Shown piece after piece: positions 24,894 through 34,327 of a stretch of DNA of 64,000 nt. Location: assembly GCF_000172175.1 (NCBI RefSeq), contig NZ_ABJL02000007.1, forward strand, positions 1,302,001 through 1,366,000, in the 5' to 3' direction. The notes beneath the pieces are model-generated. The model was not told the origin of the DNA. It saw nothing but the letters and a program-made list of their open reading frames with translations, and did not search any database. Source of the DNA: Bacteroides intestinalis DSM 17393 (GTDB lineage Bacteria; Bacteroidota; Bacteroidia; Bacteroidales; Bacteroidaceae). Every line of letters starts with the position of its first letter. The first letter of the stretch is position 1. Position numbers and translations under genes: made by a program.

Positions 24894-26738
24894 ATGTGTG
24901 GAATAGTAGGCTATATTGGTCCAAAGAAGGCCTACCCCATTCTTATCAAAGGATTGAAGCGATTAGAGTATCGCGGATATGATAGTGCAGGGGTAGCATT
25001 AATCAGTGATAACCGACAGTTGAACGTTTACAAAACGAAAGGTAAGGTTTCGGAACTGGAAACTTTCGTTACTCAAAAAGATATTTCCGGTAACATCGGA
25101 ATTGCCCATACCCGTTGGGCTACGCACGGGGAACCTTGCTCCGCTAACGCCCATCCTCATTATTCCTCTTCCGAACATCTTGCTCTCATCCACAACGGTA
25201 TCATCGAAAACTACGCCGTCCTCAAAGAAAAACTTCAGGCCAAAGGCTATTCATTCAAAAGCAGTACGGACACCGAAGTATTGGTGCAGCTGATAGAATT
25301 CATCCAGAAATCCAAAAATACAGATTTGCTGACTGCTGTGCAATTAGCGTTGCGTGAAGTAATCGGTGCATACGCTATTGCCGTGCTGGATAAGGACAAT
25401 CCGGATGAGATTATAGCAGCCCGCAAGAGTAGCCCGTTGGTGGTAGGTATCGGTGAAGATGAGTTTTTCTTGGCTTCGGATGCTACGCCGATTGTGGAAT
25501 ATACAGATAAAGTCGTATATTTGGAAGATGAAGAGATCGCCGTCATCCGCCGCGGAGAGAAACTGAAGGTGGTGAACCTGAAAAATGTGGAATGTCCGCA
25601 CGAAGTGAAGACGGTGGCACTGAACCTGGGGCAGTTGGAAAAGGGTGGTTATCCGCACTTCATGCTGAAAGAGATTTTTGAGCAGCCCGATTGTATTCAT
25701 GACTGTATGCGCGGACGTATCAATGTAGAAAGTACAAATGTGGTGCTTTCCGCAGTGATTGATAACAAAGACCGCCTGCTGGCAGCCAAACGTTTCATCA
25801 TCGTGGCGTGCGGTACTTCCTGGCATGCGGCGCTTATCGGAAAACATCTGATAGAAAGTCTTTGCCGCATTCCGGTGGAAGTGGAGTATGCTTCAGAATT
25901 CCGTTACCGTGATCCGGTGATAGACAGTAAGGATGTGGTGATTGCGATTTCGCAAAGTGGCGAGACGGCGGATACATTGGCAGCTGTGGAACTGGCGCGG
26001 AGCCGTGGGGCATTTATCTATGGCATCTGCAATGCGATTGGTTCGTCTATTCCGAGGGCTACGCATACGGGCTCTTATATCCACGTAGGCCCTGAAATCG
26101 GAGTGGCTTCCACCAAAGCGTTTACGGGACAGGTGACAGTGCTCACCATGCTGGCGCTGACGCTTGCCAAAGAGAAGAATACGATAGATGAGGGGCAATT
26201 CCTTGCCATCGTGCAGGAGTTGAACCGTATTCCTGATAAGATGAAAGAAGTGCTGAAGCTGAACGGCAGCATTGCAGAGCTTTCCAAGATTTTCACGTAT
26301 GCGCATAACTTTATTTATCTGGGACGCGGATATTCGTATCCCGTAGCCCTGGAAGGTGCGTTGAAGCTGAAAGAAATCTCTTATATCCATGCCGAGGGTT
26401 ATCCGGCTGCTGAAATGAAGCACGGGCCTATCGCATTGGTAGATGCTGAAATGCCGGTAGTAGTGATTGCTACACAGAACGGGCTTTATGAGAAAGTATT
26501 GAGCAACATACAGGAAATCAAGGCGCGTAAGGGCAAAGTGATCGCTCTGGTGACAAAAGGGGATACGGTTATCAGCAAGATTGCCGATACTTGTATCGAG
26601 TTGCCGGAAACAATTGAGTGCCTTGACCCGTTGATTACTACGGTACCGTTGCAGTTATTGGCGTACCATATCGCAGTATGCAAGGGGATGGATGTGGATC
26701 AGCCGAGGAATCTGGCGAAGAGCGTAACAGTGGAATAA
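24894..26738 (+). CDS. glmS: Glutamine-fructose-6-phosphate aminotransferase
   Basis: Makes glucosamine 6-phosphate from fructose 6-phosphate and glutamine, the entry to UDP-GlcNAc. The start at 24894 gives MCGIVGYIG, exposing the catalytic Cys after Met removal. An in-frame ATG at 24843 lies upstream of the promoter box and would bury that Cys, so it was rejected. 614 residues. Two SIS sugar-isomerase domains follow the glutaminase (CGTSWHAALIGK and ISQSGETADT; later HAEGYPAAEMKHGP), and the C-terminus DQPRNLAKSVTVE is the family's. First gene of the run glmS - purF-like - carA - carB. Confidence 0.97.
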   Translation: MCGIVGYIGPKKAYPILIKGLKRLEYRGYDSAGVALISDNRQLNVYKTKGKVSELETFVTQKDISGNIGIAHTRWATHGEPCSANAHPHYSSSEHLALIHNGIIENYAVLKEKLQAKGYSFKSSTDTEVLVQLIEFIQKSKNTDLLTAVQLALREVIGAYAIAVLDKDNPDEIIAARKSSPLVVGIGEDEFFLASDATPIVEYTDKVVYLEDEEIAVIRRGEKLKVVNLKNVECPHEVKTVALNLGQLEKGGYPHFMLKEIFEQPDCIHDCMRGRINVESTNVVLSAVIDNKDRLLAAKRFIIVACGTSWHAALIGKHLIESLCRIPVEVEYASEFRYRDPVIDSKDVVIAISQSGETADTLAAVELARSRGAFIYGICNAIGSSIPRATHTGSYIHVGPEIGVASTKAFTGQVTVLTMLALTLAKEKNTIDEGQFLAIVQELNRIPDKMKEVLKLNGSIAELSKIFTYAHNFIYLGRGYSYPVALEGALKLKEISYIHAEGYPAAEMKHGPIALVDAEMPVVVIATQNGLYEKVLSNIQEIKARKGKVIALVTKGDTVISKIADTCIELPETIECLDPLITTVPLQLLAYHIAVCKGMDVDQPRNLAKSVTVE

Positions 26739-26771
26739 AGAGGGTAATATGAAATAAATAGTAAATGATAA

Positions 26772-26799
26772 ATTGTACTTTGTACATTGTAAATTGTAA
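26772..26799. repeat. Four 7-bp units before the purF-like gene
   Basis: ATTGTAC, TTTGTAC, ATTGTAA, ATTGTAA in tandem, 8 bp before the start codon at 26808. Another half-array of the 7-bp type, without core or inverted partner. Confidence 0.5.
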
Positions 26800-26807
26800 A
26801 TGAACTG

Positions 26808-28691
26808 ATGGAAGAACTGAAGCATGAATGTGGCGTTGCCATGATACGCCTGCTGAAACCTCTGGAATACTATGAACAGAAGTACGGCACATGGATGTAC
26901 GGTTTGAACAAACTCTATCTTCTGATGGAGAAGCAGCACAATCGCGGACAAGAAGGCGCCGGTCTGGCTTGCGTAAAGCTGGAAGCAAATCCCGGTGAGG
27001 AGTATATGTTCCGTGAGCGTGCACTCGGTTCGGGCGCCATTACCGAGATATTCGGTACGGTGCAGGGCAACTTTAAGGATCTGACAAAAGAGCAGCTTCA
27101 TGATGCGGATTACGCTAAAAAATACCTCCCTTTTGCGGGCGAGGCTTACATGGGGCACTTGCGTTATTCCACTACCGGAAAGAGCGGCATTTCATACGTG
27201 CACCCTTTCCTGAGGCGTAACAACTGGCGGGCTAAGAATCTCGCTCTTTGTGGCAATTTCAACATGACGAACGTGGATGAGATTTTTGCACGTATCACTG
27301 CTATCGGTCAGCATCCGCGGAAGTATGCCGATACGTATATCATGCTGGAACAAGTGGGGCACCGTCTTGACCGTGAAGTGGAGCGCCTTTTCAATCTTGC
27401 CGAAGCGGAAGGATTGACAGGCATGGGCGTGACTCACTATATAGAAGATCATATGGACCTGGCAAACGTGCTGCGTACTGCGAGCAAGGAGTGGGACGGA
27501 GGCTATGTGATATGCGGACTGACGGGAAGCGGTGAATCGTTTGCCGTGCGCGACCCGTGGGGAATCCGTCCCGCATTCTGGTATCAGGATGATGAAGTGG
27601 CAGTACTTGCCAGCGAGCGTCCTGTGATACAGACCGCTTTCAATGTACCGGCAGGCAGTATTAAGGAATTGATGCCCGGACAAGCTTTGCTGATTAACAA
27701 GGCGGGCAAGCTGCGCACCACCCAGATCAATAAAGTGCGTGAGGTGAAACCCTGTTCTTTCGAACGTATTTATTTCTCACGAGGCAGTGATGTGGATATT
27801 TACAGGGAACGTAAACTATTGGGTGAGAAACTGATACCTAACATCTTGAAAGCCATTAATAAAGACCTTGACCATACCGTGTTTTCCTTCATCCCGAATA
27901 CAGCGGAAGTTGCTTTCTACGGCATGTTGCAGGGACTGGATGATTATCTGAATGAAGAGAAAGTGCAACAGATCGCTTCCCTGGGACATAGCCCCAATCT
28001 GGAGGAGCTGGAACAGATACTTTCCCGCCGTATTCGTAGCGAAAAGGTAGCCATCAAGGATATTAAACTGCGTACGTTTATTGCAGAAGGAAACAGCCGC
28101 AATGACTTGGCTGCGCATGTGTATGATATCACCTATGGCAGTCTGGTGCCGGGTGTGGACAATCTTGTCATTATCGATGACTCCATTGTACGCGGAACCA
28201 CTCTGAAACAGAGTATCATCGGTATTCTCGACCGCCTGGGTCCCAAGAAGATTGTGATTGTTTCTTCGTCCCCGCAGGTGCGTTATCCCGATTATTACGG
28301 CATCGACATGGCAAAGATGAGTGAATTCATCGCTTTCAAAGCTGCCATCGAATTACTGAAAGACCGGGATATGAAAGATGTGATTGCCGCTGCCTACCGC
28401 AAATCGAAAGACCAAGTAGGGTTGCCGAAGGAGCAAATGGTGAACTATGTGAAGGATATCTATGCACCTTTCACTGACGAGGAAATCTCCGCCAAGATGG
28501 TGGAACTGCTGACACCTGCCGGAACAAAGGCGAAGGTGGAAATCGTATACCAACCGTTGGAGGGGCTGCATGAGGCTTGTCCCAATCATCGGGGAGACTG
28601 GTATTTCAGCGGTGATTATCCTACGCCGGGCGGGGTGAAGATGCTGAATAATGCTTTCATTGACTATATAGAACAAGTATATCAATTCTGA
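26808..28691 (+). CDS. Amidophosphoribosyltransferase-like protein (PurF paralogue, long form)
   Basis: A 627-residue protein with a class II glutaminase domain and a phosphoribosyltransferase domain in PurF order. The probable nucleophile is Cys8 after a short propeptide (MEELKHECGVAM). RYSTTGKSG and CGNFNMTN match glutaminase landmarks. The PRPP loop IIDDSIVRGTTLKQS is intact. PurF transfers glutamine amide nitrogen to PRPP, the first purine step. This protein is over 100 residues longer than usual PurF (about 470-510), with extra sequence in the glutaminase half and a long C-terminus. A true PurF or a paralogue with a related role are both possible. Confidence 0.82.
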   Translation: MEELKHECGVAMIRLLKPLEYYEQKYGTWMYGLNKLYLLMEKQHNRGQEGAGLACVKLEANPGEEYMFRERALGSGAITEIFGTVQGNFKDLTKEQLHDADYAKKYLPFAGEAYMGHLRYSTTGKSGISYVHPFLRRNNWRAKNLALCGNFNMTNVDEIFARITAIGQHPRKYADTYIMLEQVGHRLDREVERLFNLAEAEGLTGMGVTHYIEDHMDLANVLRTASKEWDGGYVICGLTGSGESFAVRDPWGIRPAFWYQDDEVAVLASERPVIQTAFNVPAGSIKELMPGQALLINKAGKLRTTQINKVREVKPCSFERIYFSRGSDVDIYRERKLLGEKLIPNILKAINKDLDHTVFSFIPNTAEVAFYGMLQGLDDYLNEEKVQQIASLGHSPNLEELEQILSRRIRSEKVAIKDIKLRTFIAEGNSRNDLAAHVYDITYGSLVPGVDNLVIIDDSIVRGTTLKQSIIGILDRLGPKKIVIVSSSPQVRYPDYYGIDMAKMSEFIAFKAAIELLKDRDMKDVIAAAYRKSKDQVGLPKEQMVNYVKDIYAPFTDEEISAKMVELLTPAGTKAKVEIVYQPLEGLHEACPNHRGDWYFSGDYPTPGGVKMLNNAFIDYIEQVYQF

Positions 28692-28722
28692 CAGTAATTA
28701 GCTTGTAACTTTTATAACAAAT

Positions 28723-29883
28723 ATGAGAAATGTAACTCTTATCCTCGACGACGGGAGCCGCTTCCACGGCAAGTCGTTTGGCTACGAAAAGCCGGTAGCG
28801 GGAGAGGTGGTTTTCAACACAGCTATGACGGGCTATCCCGAGAGCTTGACTGACCCCTCGTATGCCGGACAGTTGATGACGCTCACTTATCCGTTGGTGG
28901 GCAATTATGGTGTGCCGCCTTTCACTGTCGAACCGAATGGGCTGGCTACCTTTATGGAAAGCGAGCGTATCCATGCGGAAGCCATCATTGTAAGTGATTA
29001 TAGTGAGGACTTTAGCCATTGGAACGCTGTGGAAAGCCTTGCTGATTGGCTGAAGCGCGAACAGGTGCCGGGCATCACAGGTATCGATACGCGTGAGCTG
29101 ACAAAGGTGCTCCGCGAACATGGCGTGATGATGGGGCGCATCGTTTTTGACGATGTCGAAAACGAAATTGACAATTCACAATTGACAATTGACAATTATG
29201 AGGATGTCAACTACGTAGACAGGGTTAGTTGCAAAGAGATTATTGTATATACTGGCAAAGAATCTCCCCTTCATTTTCCCATAACCACTCCCACAGCGCA
29301 GCTTAATTGTCAATTGTCAACTGTCAATTGTCAATTGAAGCGCGTAGTGCTTCTTGATTGTGGAGTGAAGAGCAATATCCTTCGCTGTCTGCTGAAGCGT
29401 GATGTGGAAGTCATCCGTGTGCCTTGGGATTATGATTATAATGAACTGGAGTTCGACGGACTTTTCATCAGTAATGGCCCGGGTGATCCGGATACCTGTG
29501 ATGCTGCGGTGCAGAATATCCGCCGGGCAATGAAGAATGAAAAACTGCCTATCTTCGGTATCTGCATGGGAAATCAGTTGTTGAGCAAGGCAGGAGGAGC
29601 AAAGATATACAAGCTGAAATATGGTCATCGCAGTCACAACCAGCCAGTGCGTATGGTGGGCACGGAGCGTTGCTTCATCACTTCGCAGAATCATGGTTAT
29701 GCAGTGGACAACACTACGCTGACGGAAGATTGGGAACCGCTGTTCATCAATATGAATGACGGGTCTAATGAGGGTATCAGACATAAACGGAATCCCTGGT
29801 TCTCTGCACAATTCCATCCGGAAGCTGCCAGTGGACCGACGGATACGGAGTTTTTGTTTGATGAGTTCGTGAAACTGCTGTAA
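28723..29883 (+). CDS. carA: Carbamoyl phosphate synthase small subunit, with in-frame repeat insertions
   Basis: The glutaminase subunit of carbamoyl phosphate synthase (pyrimidines and arginine), 386 residues. The N-terminal CarA domain (VFNTAMTGYPESLTDPSY) and the C-terminal class I glutaminase are complete: the nucleophile Cys is in FGICMGNQ and the His/Glu pair in FHPEAASGPTD. The linker between the domains contains two insertions encoded by an iterated repeat: residues about 150-159 (DNSQLTIDN) and 191-206 (TAQLNCQLSTVNCQLK). The frame stays open, so the gene is probably functional. carB follows 21 bp downstream. Confidence 0.95.
   Translation: MRNVTLILDDGSRFHGKSFGYEKPVAGEVVFNTAMTGYPESLTDPSYAGQLMTLTYPLVGNYGVPPFTVEPNGLATFMESERIHAEAIIVSDYSEDFSHWNAVESLADWLKREQVPGITGIDTRELTKVLREHGVMMGRIVFDDVENEIDNSQLTIDNYEDVNYVDRVSCKEIIVYTGKESPLHFPITTPTAQLNCQLSTVNCQLKRVVLLDCGVKSNILRCLLKRDVEVIRVPWDYDYNELEFDGLFISNGPGDPDTCDAAVQNIRRAMKNEKLPIFGICMGNQLLSKAGGAKIYKLKYGHRSHNQPVRMVGTERCFITSQNHGYAVDNTTLTEDWEPLFINMNDGSNEGIRHKRNPWFSAQFHPEAASGPTDTEFLFDEFVKLL
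29170..29337. repeat. Split iterated element inside carA (7-bp units, GCGCAGC core)
   Basis: Left arm: GACAATT, CACAATT, GACAATT, GACAATT (29170-29197). Right arm: core ACAGCGCAGC (29293-29302), then AATTGTC, AATTGTC, AACTGTC, AATTGTC, AATTG (29305-29337). The arms are inverted and enclose about 95 bp, most of which encodes conserved CarA linker sequence (DVNYVDRVSCKEII). Both arms are translated in frame. Confidence 0.85.
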
Positions 29884-29904
29884 TCACTTATAAACGTACA
29901 ATAA

Positions 29905-32900
29905 ATGAAAGAAAACAATATAAAGAAAGTCCTGCTACTCGGTTCCGGTGCACTGAAAATCGGTGAGGCAGGTGAGTTCGACTACTCTGGCAGTCAGGCA
30001 CTCAAAGCTTTGAAAGAAGAAGGTATCTACACCGTTCTTATCAACCCGAACATCGCTACCGTGCAGACTTCGGAAGGCGTTGCCGACCAGATTTACTTCC
30101 TGCCTGTCACTCCTTATTTTGTAGAGAAAGTCATCGAAAAAGAACGTCCGGATGGTGTTATGCTCGCCTTTGGTGGGCAAACGGCACTGAACTGCGGTGT
30201 CGCCCTTTACAAAGACGGAGTTTTTGAGAAATATGGTGTAAAAGTTCTCGGTACTCCCGTACAAGCCATTATCGATACGGAAGATCGTGAGATTTTCGTT
30301 CATAAACTGAATGAAATCAATGTAAAGACTATTAAAAGCGAAGCCGTAGAAAATGCTATTGATGCCCGTCGTGCTGCTGCCGAACTGGGTTATCCGGTGA
30401 TTGTCCGCGCTGCATACGCGCTTGGTGGACTGGGTTCCGGCTTCTGTGACAATGAAGAAGAACTGAATGTGCTGGTTGAGAAAGCTTTCTCTTTCTCCCC
30501 GCAGGTGCTTGTGGAAAAATCCTTGCGTGGATGGAAAGAAGTGGAGTATGAGGTGGTGCGCGACCGCTTTGACAACTGTATCACCGTCTGTAACATGGAG
30601 AACTTCGACCCGTTGGGCATTCATACGGGAGAGTCCATTGTTATCGCTCCGTCTCAGACGCTCAGTAACTCCGATTATCATAAGCTGCGCGAACTTGCTA
30701 TCCGTATCATTCGCCACATCGGTATTGTAGGAGAATGTAATGTACAGTATGCATACGATCCTGAAAGTGAAGATTATAGAGTGATTGAGGTGAATGCCCG
30801 CTTGAGCCGTTCTTCCGCTCTGGCTTCTAAAGCTACGGGTTATCCGCTTGCTTTCGTTGCTGCAAAACTCGGCCTTGGATACGGATTATTCGACCTGAAG
30901 AATTCTGTGACAAAAACCACAAGTGCTTTCTTTGAACCTGCATTGGATTATGTGGTCTGCAAAATACCCCGTTGGGACTTGGGTAAGTTCCATGGTGTAG
31001 ACAAGGAACTGGGTTCCAGCATGAAGTCAGTTGGCGAAGTGATGGCTATCGGCCGTACTTTTGAAGAAGCCATTCAGAAAGGTCTGCGTATGATAGGACA
31101 GGGGATGCATGGTTTCGTGGAAAATAAGGAACTTGTTATCTCTGATATAGACAAGGCGCTCCGTGAACCGACGGATAAGCGTATCTTTGTCATATCCAAA
31201 GCTTTCCGTGCCGGATATACCGTTGATCAGGTGCACGAACTGACGAAGATCGATAAGTGGTTCCTGGAGAAGCTGATGAACATCATGAACACCAGCAAAG
31301 AGTTGGAGCAGTGGAGCAAGAACCACAAACAGATAGCCGATCTGCCTTTTGAATTGCTGAAAAAAGCCAAGGTACAAGGTTTTTCCGATTTCCAGATAGC
31401 CCGCGCCATCGGTTATGAAGGGGACATGGAAGACGGTATCCTCTATGTGCGCAATCATCGTAAGAGTGTCGGCATAGTTCCTGTAGTGAAGCAGATAGAT
31501 ACTCTTGCTGCCGAATATCCTGCACAGACTAATTATCTGTATCTGACGTACAGTGGCATTGCTAATGATGTTCATTACCTCGGTGATCGTAAATCCATCG
31601 TTGTACTCGGTTCCGGTGCGTATCGTATCGGGTCTTCCGTAGAGTTTGACTGGTGCGGTGTGCAGGCACTGAATACCATCCGTAAAGAGGGGTATCGCAG
31701 CGTTATGATCAACTATAATCCCGAAACCGTATCTACGGACTACGATATGTGCGACCGCCTCTACTTCGATGAACTTACCTTCGAACGGGTAATGGATATC
31801 CTTGAACTGGAAAATCCGCACGGGGTGATTGTTTCTACCGGTGGTCAGATACCGAATAACCTTGCCCTTCGACTTGATGCGCAGAAGGTACCTATCCTCG
31901 GTACTTCCGCCAAAAGCATTGACAATGCTGAAGACCGTGAGAAGTTCTCCGCCATGCTGGATCGTATCGGTGTAGACCAGCCTCGCTGGCGTGAGCTTAC
32001 GAGCATGGACGACATCAACGAGTTTGTGGAAGAAGTAGGTTTCCCGGTACTTGTGCGTCCGTCGTATGTGCTTTCAGGTGCTGCAATGAACGTTTGTTCC
32101 AATCAGGAAGAATTGGAACGCTTCCTGCAACTTGCGGCCAATGTATCGAAGAAGCATCCGGTGGTTGTCAGCCAGTTCATCGAACATGCCAAGGAGGTGG
32201 AGATGGATGCGGTGGCACAGAACGGAGAAATTGTGGCATACGCTATCTCTGAACATATTGAGTTTGCCGGGGTACATTCGGGCGATGCTACGATTCAATT
32301 TCCGCCTCAGAAGCTTTATGTGGAGACGGTACGCCGCATTAAGCGTATCAGTCGTGAGATTGCACGCGAACTGAATATTTCCGGTCCGTTCAATATCCAG
32401 TATCTGGCCCGTGAGAATGACATTAAGGTGATTGAATGTAACCTGCGTGCATCCCGTAGTTTCCCGTTCGTCAGCAAGGTGCTGAAGATAAATCTTATCG
32501 AATTGGCTACGAAGGTGATGTTGGGGCTTCCGGTAGAAAAGCCGAATAAGAATCTCTTTGAGTTGGATTATGTAGGCATTAAGGCAAGCCAGTTCTCTTT
32601 CAATCGTTTACAAAAGGCCGACCCGGTGTTGGGGGTGGATATGGCATCTACAGGTGAGGTCGGTTGTATCGGAAGTGATACATCTTGTGCTGTGCTGAAG
32701 GCTATGCTTTCTGTAGGCTACCGCATACCGAAGAAGAATATCCTGCTTTCTACCGGTACACCGAAACAGAAGGTGGAAATGCTTTCCGCTGCCCGTCTGC
32801 TTCAGCAAAAAGGGTATAAGCTCTTTGCAACGGGAGGTACCAGTAAGTTCCTTACGGAAAACGGGGTGGAGAATACGCAGGTGTATTGGCCCAGTGAGAC

Positions 32901-33138
32901 CAACCAACAGCCGCAAGCGTTGGATATGCTGCACAAAAAGGAGATCGACATGGTGGTGAATATTCCGAAGAACCTTACTGCAGGTGAGTTGAGCAACGGA
33001 TATAAGATTCGTCGTGCCGCTATCGACCTGAATGTTCCACTGATTACAAATGCCCGCCTGGCAAGTGCTTTCATCAATGCTTTCTGTACGATGACGCTGG
33101 ATGATCTGGCAATTAAATCGTGGGCGGAGTATAAATAA
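29905..33138 (+). CDS. carB: Carbamoyl phosphate synthase large subunit
   Basis: A 1077-residue synthetase subunit with two ATP-grasp halves: one starting KVLLLGSGALKIGEAGEFDYSG and a second around IVVLGSGAYRIGSSVEFDWCG. It makes carbamate and then carbamoyl phosphate, taking ammonia tunnelled from CarA. A C-terminal MGS-like allosteric domain (FATGGTSKFLTENG) is present. Last gene of the glmS run, followed by a clear terminator. Confidence 0.97.
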   Translation: MKENNIKKVLLLGSGALKIGEAGEFDYSGSQALKALKEEGIYTVLINPNIATVQTSEGVADQIYFLPVTPYFVEKVIEKERPDGVMLAFGGQTALNCGVALYKDGVFEKYGVKVLGTPVQAIIDTEDREIFVHKLNEINVKTIKSEAVENAIDARRAAAELGYPVIVRAAYALGGLGSGFCDNEEELNVLVEKAFSFSPQVLVEKSLRGWKEVEYEVVRDRFDNCITVCNMENFDPLGIHTGESIVIAPSQTLSNSDYHKLRELAIRIIRHIGIVGECNVQYAYDPESEDYRVIEVNARLSRSSALASKATGYPLAFVAAKLGLGYGLFDLKNSVTKTTSAFFEPALDYVVCKIPRWDLGKFHGVDKELGSSMKSVGEVMAIGRTFEEAIQKGLRMIGQGMHGFVENKELVISDIDKALREPTDKRIFVISKAFRAGYTVDQVHELTKIDKWFLEKLMNIMNTSKELEQWSKNHKQIADLPFELLKKAKVQGFSDFQIARAIGYEGDMEDGILYVRNHRKSVGIVPVVKQIDTLAAEYPAQTNYLYLTYSGIANDVHYLGDRKSIVVLGSGAYRIGSSVEFDWCGVQALNTIRKEGYRSVMINYNPETVSTDYDMCDRLYFDELTFERVMDILELENPHGVIVSTGGQIPNNLALRLDAQKVPILGTSAKSIDNAEDREKFSAMLDRIGVDQPRWRELTSMDDINEFVEEVGFPVLVRPSYVLSGAAMNVCSNQEELERFLQLAANVSKKHPVVVSQFIEHAKEVEMDAVAQNGEIVAYAISEHIEFAGVHSGDATIQFPPQKLYVETVRRIKRISREIARELNISGPFNIQYLARENDIKVIECNLRASRSFPFVSKVLKINLIELATKVMLGLPVEKPNKNLFELDYVGIKASQFSFNRLQKADPVLGVDMASTGEVGCIGSDTSCAVLKAMLSVGYRIPKKNILLSTGTPKQKVEMLSAARLLQQKGYKLFATGGTSKFLTENGVENTQVYWPSETNQQPQALDMLHKKEIDMVVNIPKNLTAGELSNGYKIRRAAIDLNVPLITNARLASAFINAFCTMTLDDLAIKSWAEYK

Positions 33139-33161
33139 TCTCTGTATAACAAAGTGATAGC

Positions 33162-33200
33162 GCCCCGTTACATTGCGAAGATGTGACGGGGCTTTTGTTT
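33162..33200 (+). terminator. Rho-independent terminator after carB
   Basis: GCCCCGTTACAT (33162-33173) pairs with ATGTGACGGGGC (33181-33192) with one mismatch and a 7-nt loop, followed by TTTTGTTTTT. Confidence 0.85.
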
Positions 33201-33263
33201 TTATATGCTGCAAAACATATTCCTATTTCTTGCTGATTCAGAATAAATAATCTTTCTTTGTAC

Positions 33264-33283
33264 CAGCACAGTTCAGCACAGTT
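33264..33283. promoter_or_regulatory. Putative FucR operator at fucR
   Basis: A perfect tandem duplication of CAGCACAGTT, 43 bp before the fucR start. The same 10-mer recurs before fucI (34328), followed by a diverged copy. Sharing between regulator and target suggests an operator. Confidence 0.6.
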
Positions 33284-33325
33284 GGCTGCGTCATTCTTAC
33301 TTTGATTAAACCTGTTATACGCAAT

Positions 33326-34306
33326 ATGAAAACAATTTTCGGGCAACAAACGACGAAGGTGAAACAACTGGCCGATTTGATCAGCCAGGACATTTCCATG
33401 GGACGTTACAAGACGGATACCGCCCTGCCTTCCATCAATCAGCTGAGCCACGATTATAAAGTTTCCCGCGATACGGTTTTTAAAGCTTTTATTGATCTGA
33501 AAGAGCGGGGGATTATCGACTCTACTCCTGGTAAAGGTTACTATGTGGTGAACCGTCAGAAAAATATCTTGTTGCTGCTCGATGAATATTCACCTTTTAA
33601 AGATACGCTGTATAACAGTATCATCCGCCGTCTTTCCACGCGTTATAAGGTAGACCTGTGGTTTCATCAGTATAACGAAGCATTGTTCAATGCTATTCTT
33701 CGCGATTCCATTGGCCGTTATAATAAGTACGTGGTAATGAACTTCGATAACGAAAAAATTTCTCCTTATCTCTATAAGATAGACTCTTCCCGCCTGTTGC
33801 TGCTTGATTTCGGGCAGTTTGATAAGCGGGAGTATTCATACATCTGTCAGGACTTCGGTGAGGCCTTTTACGCTGCTATGACTCAATTGGCAGATAGGTT
33901 GCAGAACTATCGCAAGCTTATCCTGTTTCTGGCACGGGAAAGTAAGCATCCCAAGGAGACGTGCGATTATTTCAGGAAATATTGTGCAGATCATCAATTG
34001 GAATGTGAGGTAATAGAGACATTGGACGACAGGGAAGTGCATTCCGGTGAAGCCTATATTGCCATCCGCCAAGTGGATGTGGTAGAGATTGTGAAGAAGA
34101 GCCGTGCGGCAGGTTTGACGTGTGGCGTTGATTTCGGCTTGATAGCCTATAATGATACGCCGGCTTATGAAGTGATTGATAAGGGAATAACAGTAATGAG
34201 TGTTGATTGGCAAAAGATGGGAATCCTGACGGCAGATTTCATATTGAGTGGCAAGCCCATACAGGTTTGTCTGCCGACGGAAGTAAATTTAAGAGGCTCT
34301 TTATAG
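33326..34306 (+). CDS. fucR: GntR-type regulator of fucose use
   Basis: A 326-residue regulator from the ATG at 33326 (MKTIFGQQTTKVKQL); an ATG 24 bp earlier is in frame but gives an atypical opening. Residues about 10-75 form a GntR winged helix (LPSINQLSHDYKVSRDTVFKAFIDLKERGIIDSTPGKGYYV). The rest resembles a LacI/periplasmic-binding effector domain. It heads a fucI-A-K-mutarotase-fucP cluster in the order of B. thetaiotaomicron fucRIAKXP, where FucR represses in response to L-fucose. Tandem CAGCACAGTT sites before it and before fucI are likely targets. Confidence 0.9.
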   Translation: MKTIFGQQTTKVKQLADLISQDISMGRYKTDTALPSINQLSHDYKVSRDTVFKAFIDLKERGIIDSTPGKGYYVVNRQKNILLLLDEYSPFKDTLYNSIIRRLSTRYKVDLWFHQYNEALFNAILRDSIGRYNKYVVMNFDNEKISPYLYKIDSSRLLLLDFGQFDKREYSYICQDFGEAFYAAMTQLADRLQNYRKLILFLARESKHPKETCDYFRKYCADHQLECEVIETLDDREVHSGEAYIAIRQVDVVEIVKKSRAAGLTCGVDFGLIAYNDTPAYEVIDKGITVMSVDWQKMGILTADFILSGKPIQVCLPTEVNLRGSL

Positions 34307-34327
34307 CCTTTTTTTACAAACTTATTT

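Noticed and set aside
24894..24960. A glmS ribozyme or riboswitch upstream of glmS
   Set aside because: The promoter box at 24860 leaves a leader of only about 20 nt, too short for the ribozyme, and none of its conserved core is visible.
28723..29883. carA as a pseudogene because of the repeat insertion
   Set aside because: The frame is open throughout and all catalytic residues are present in order.
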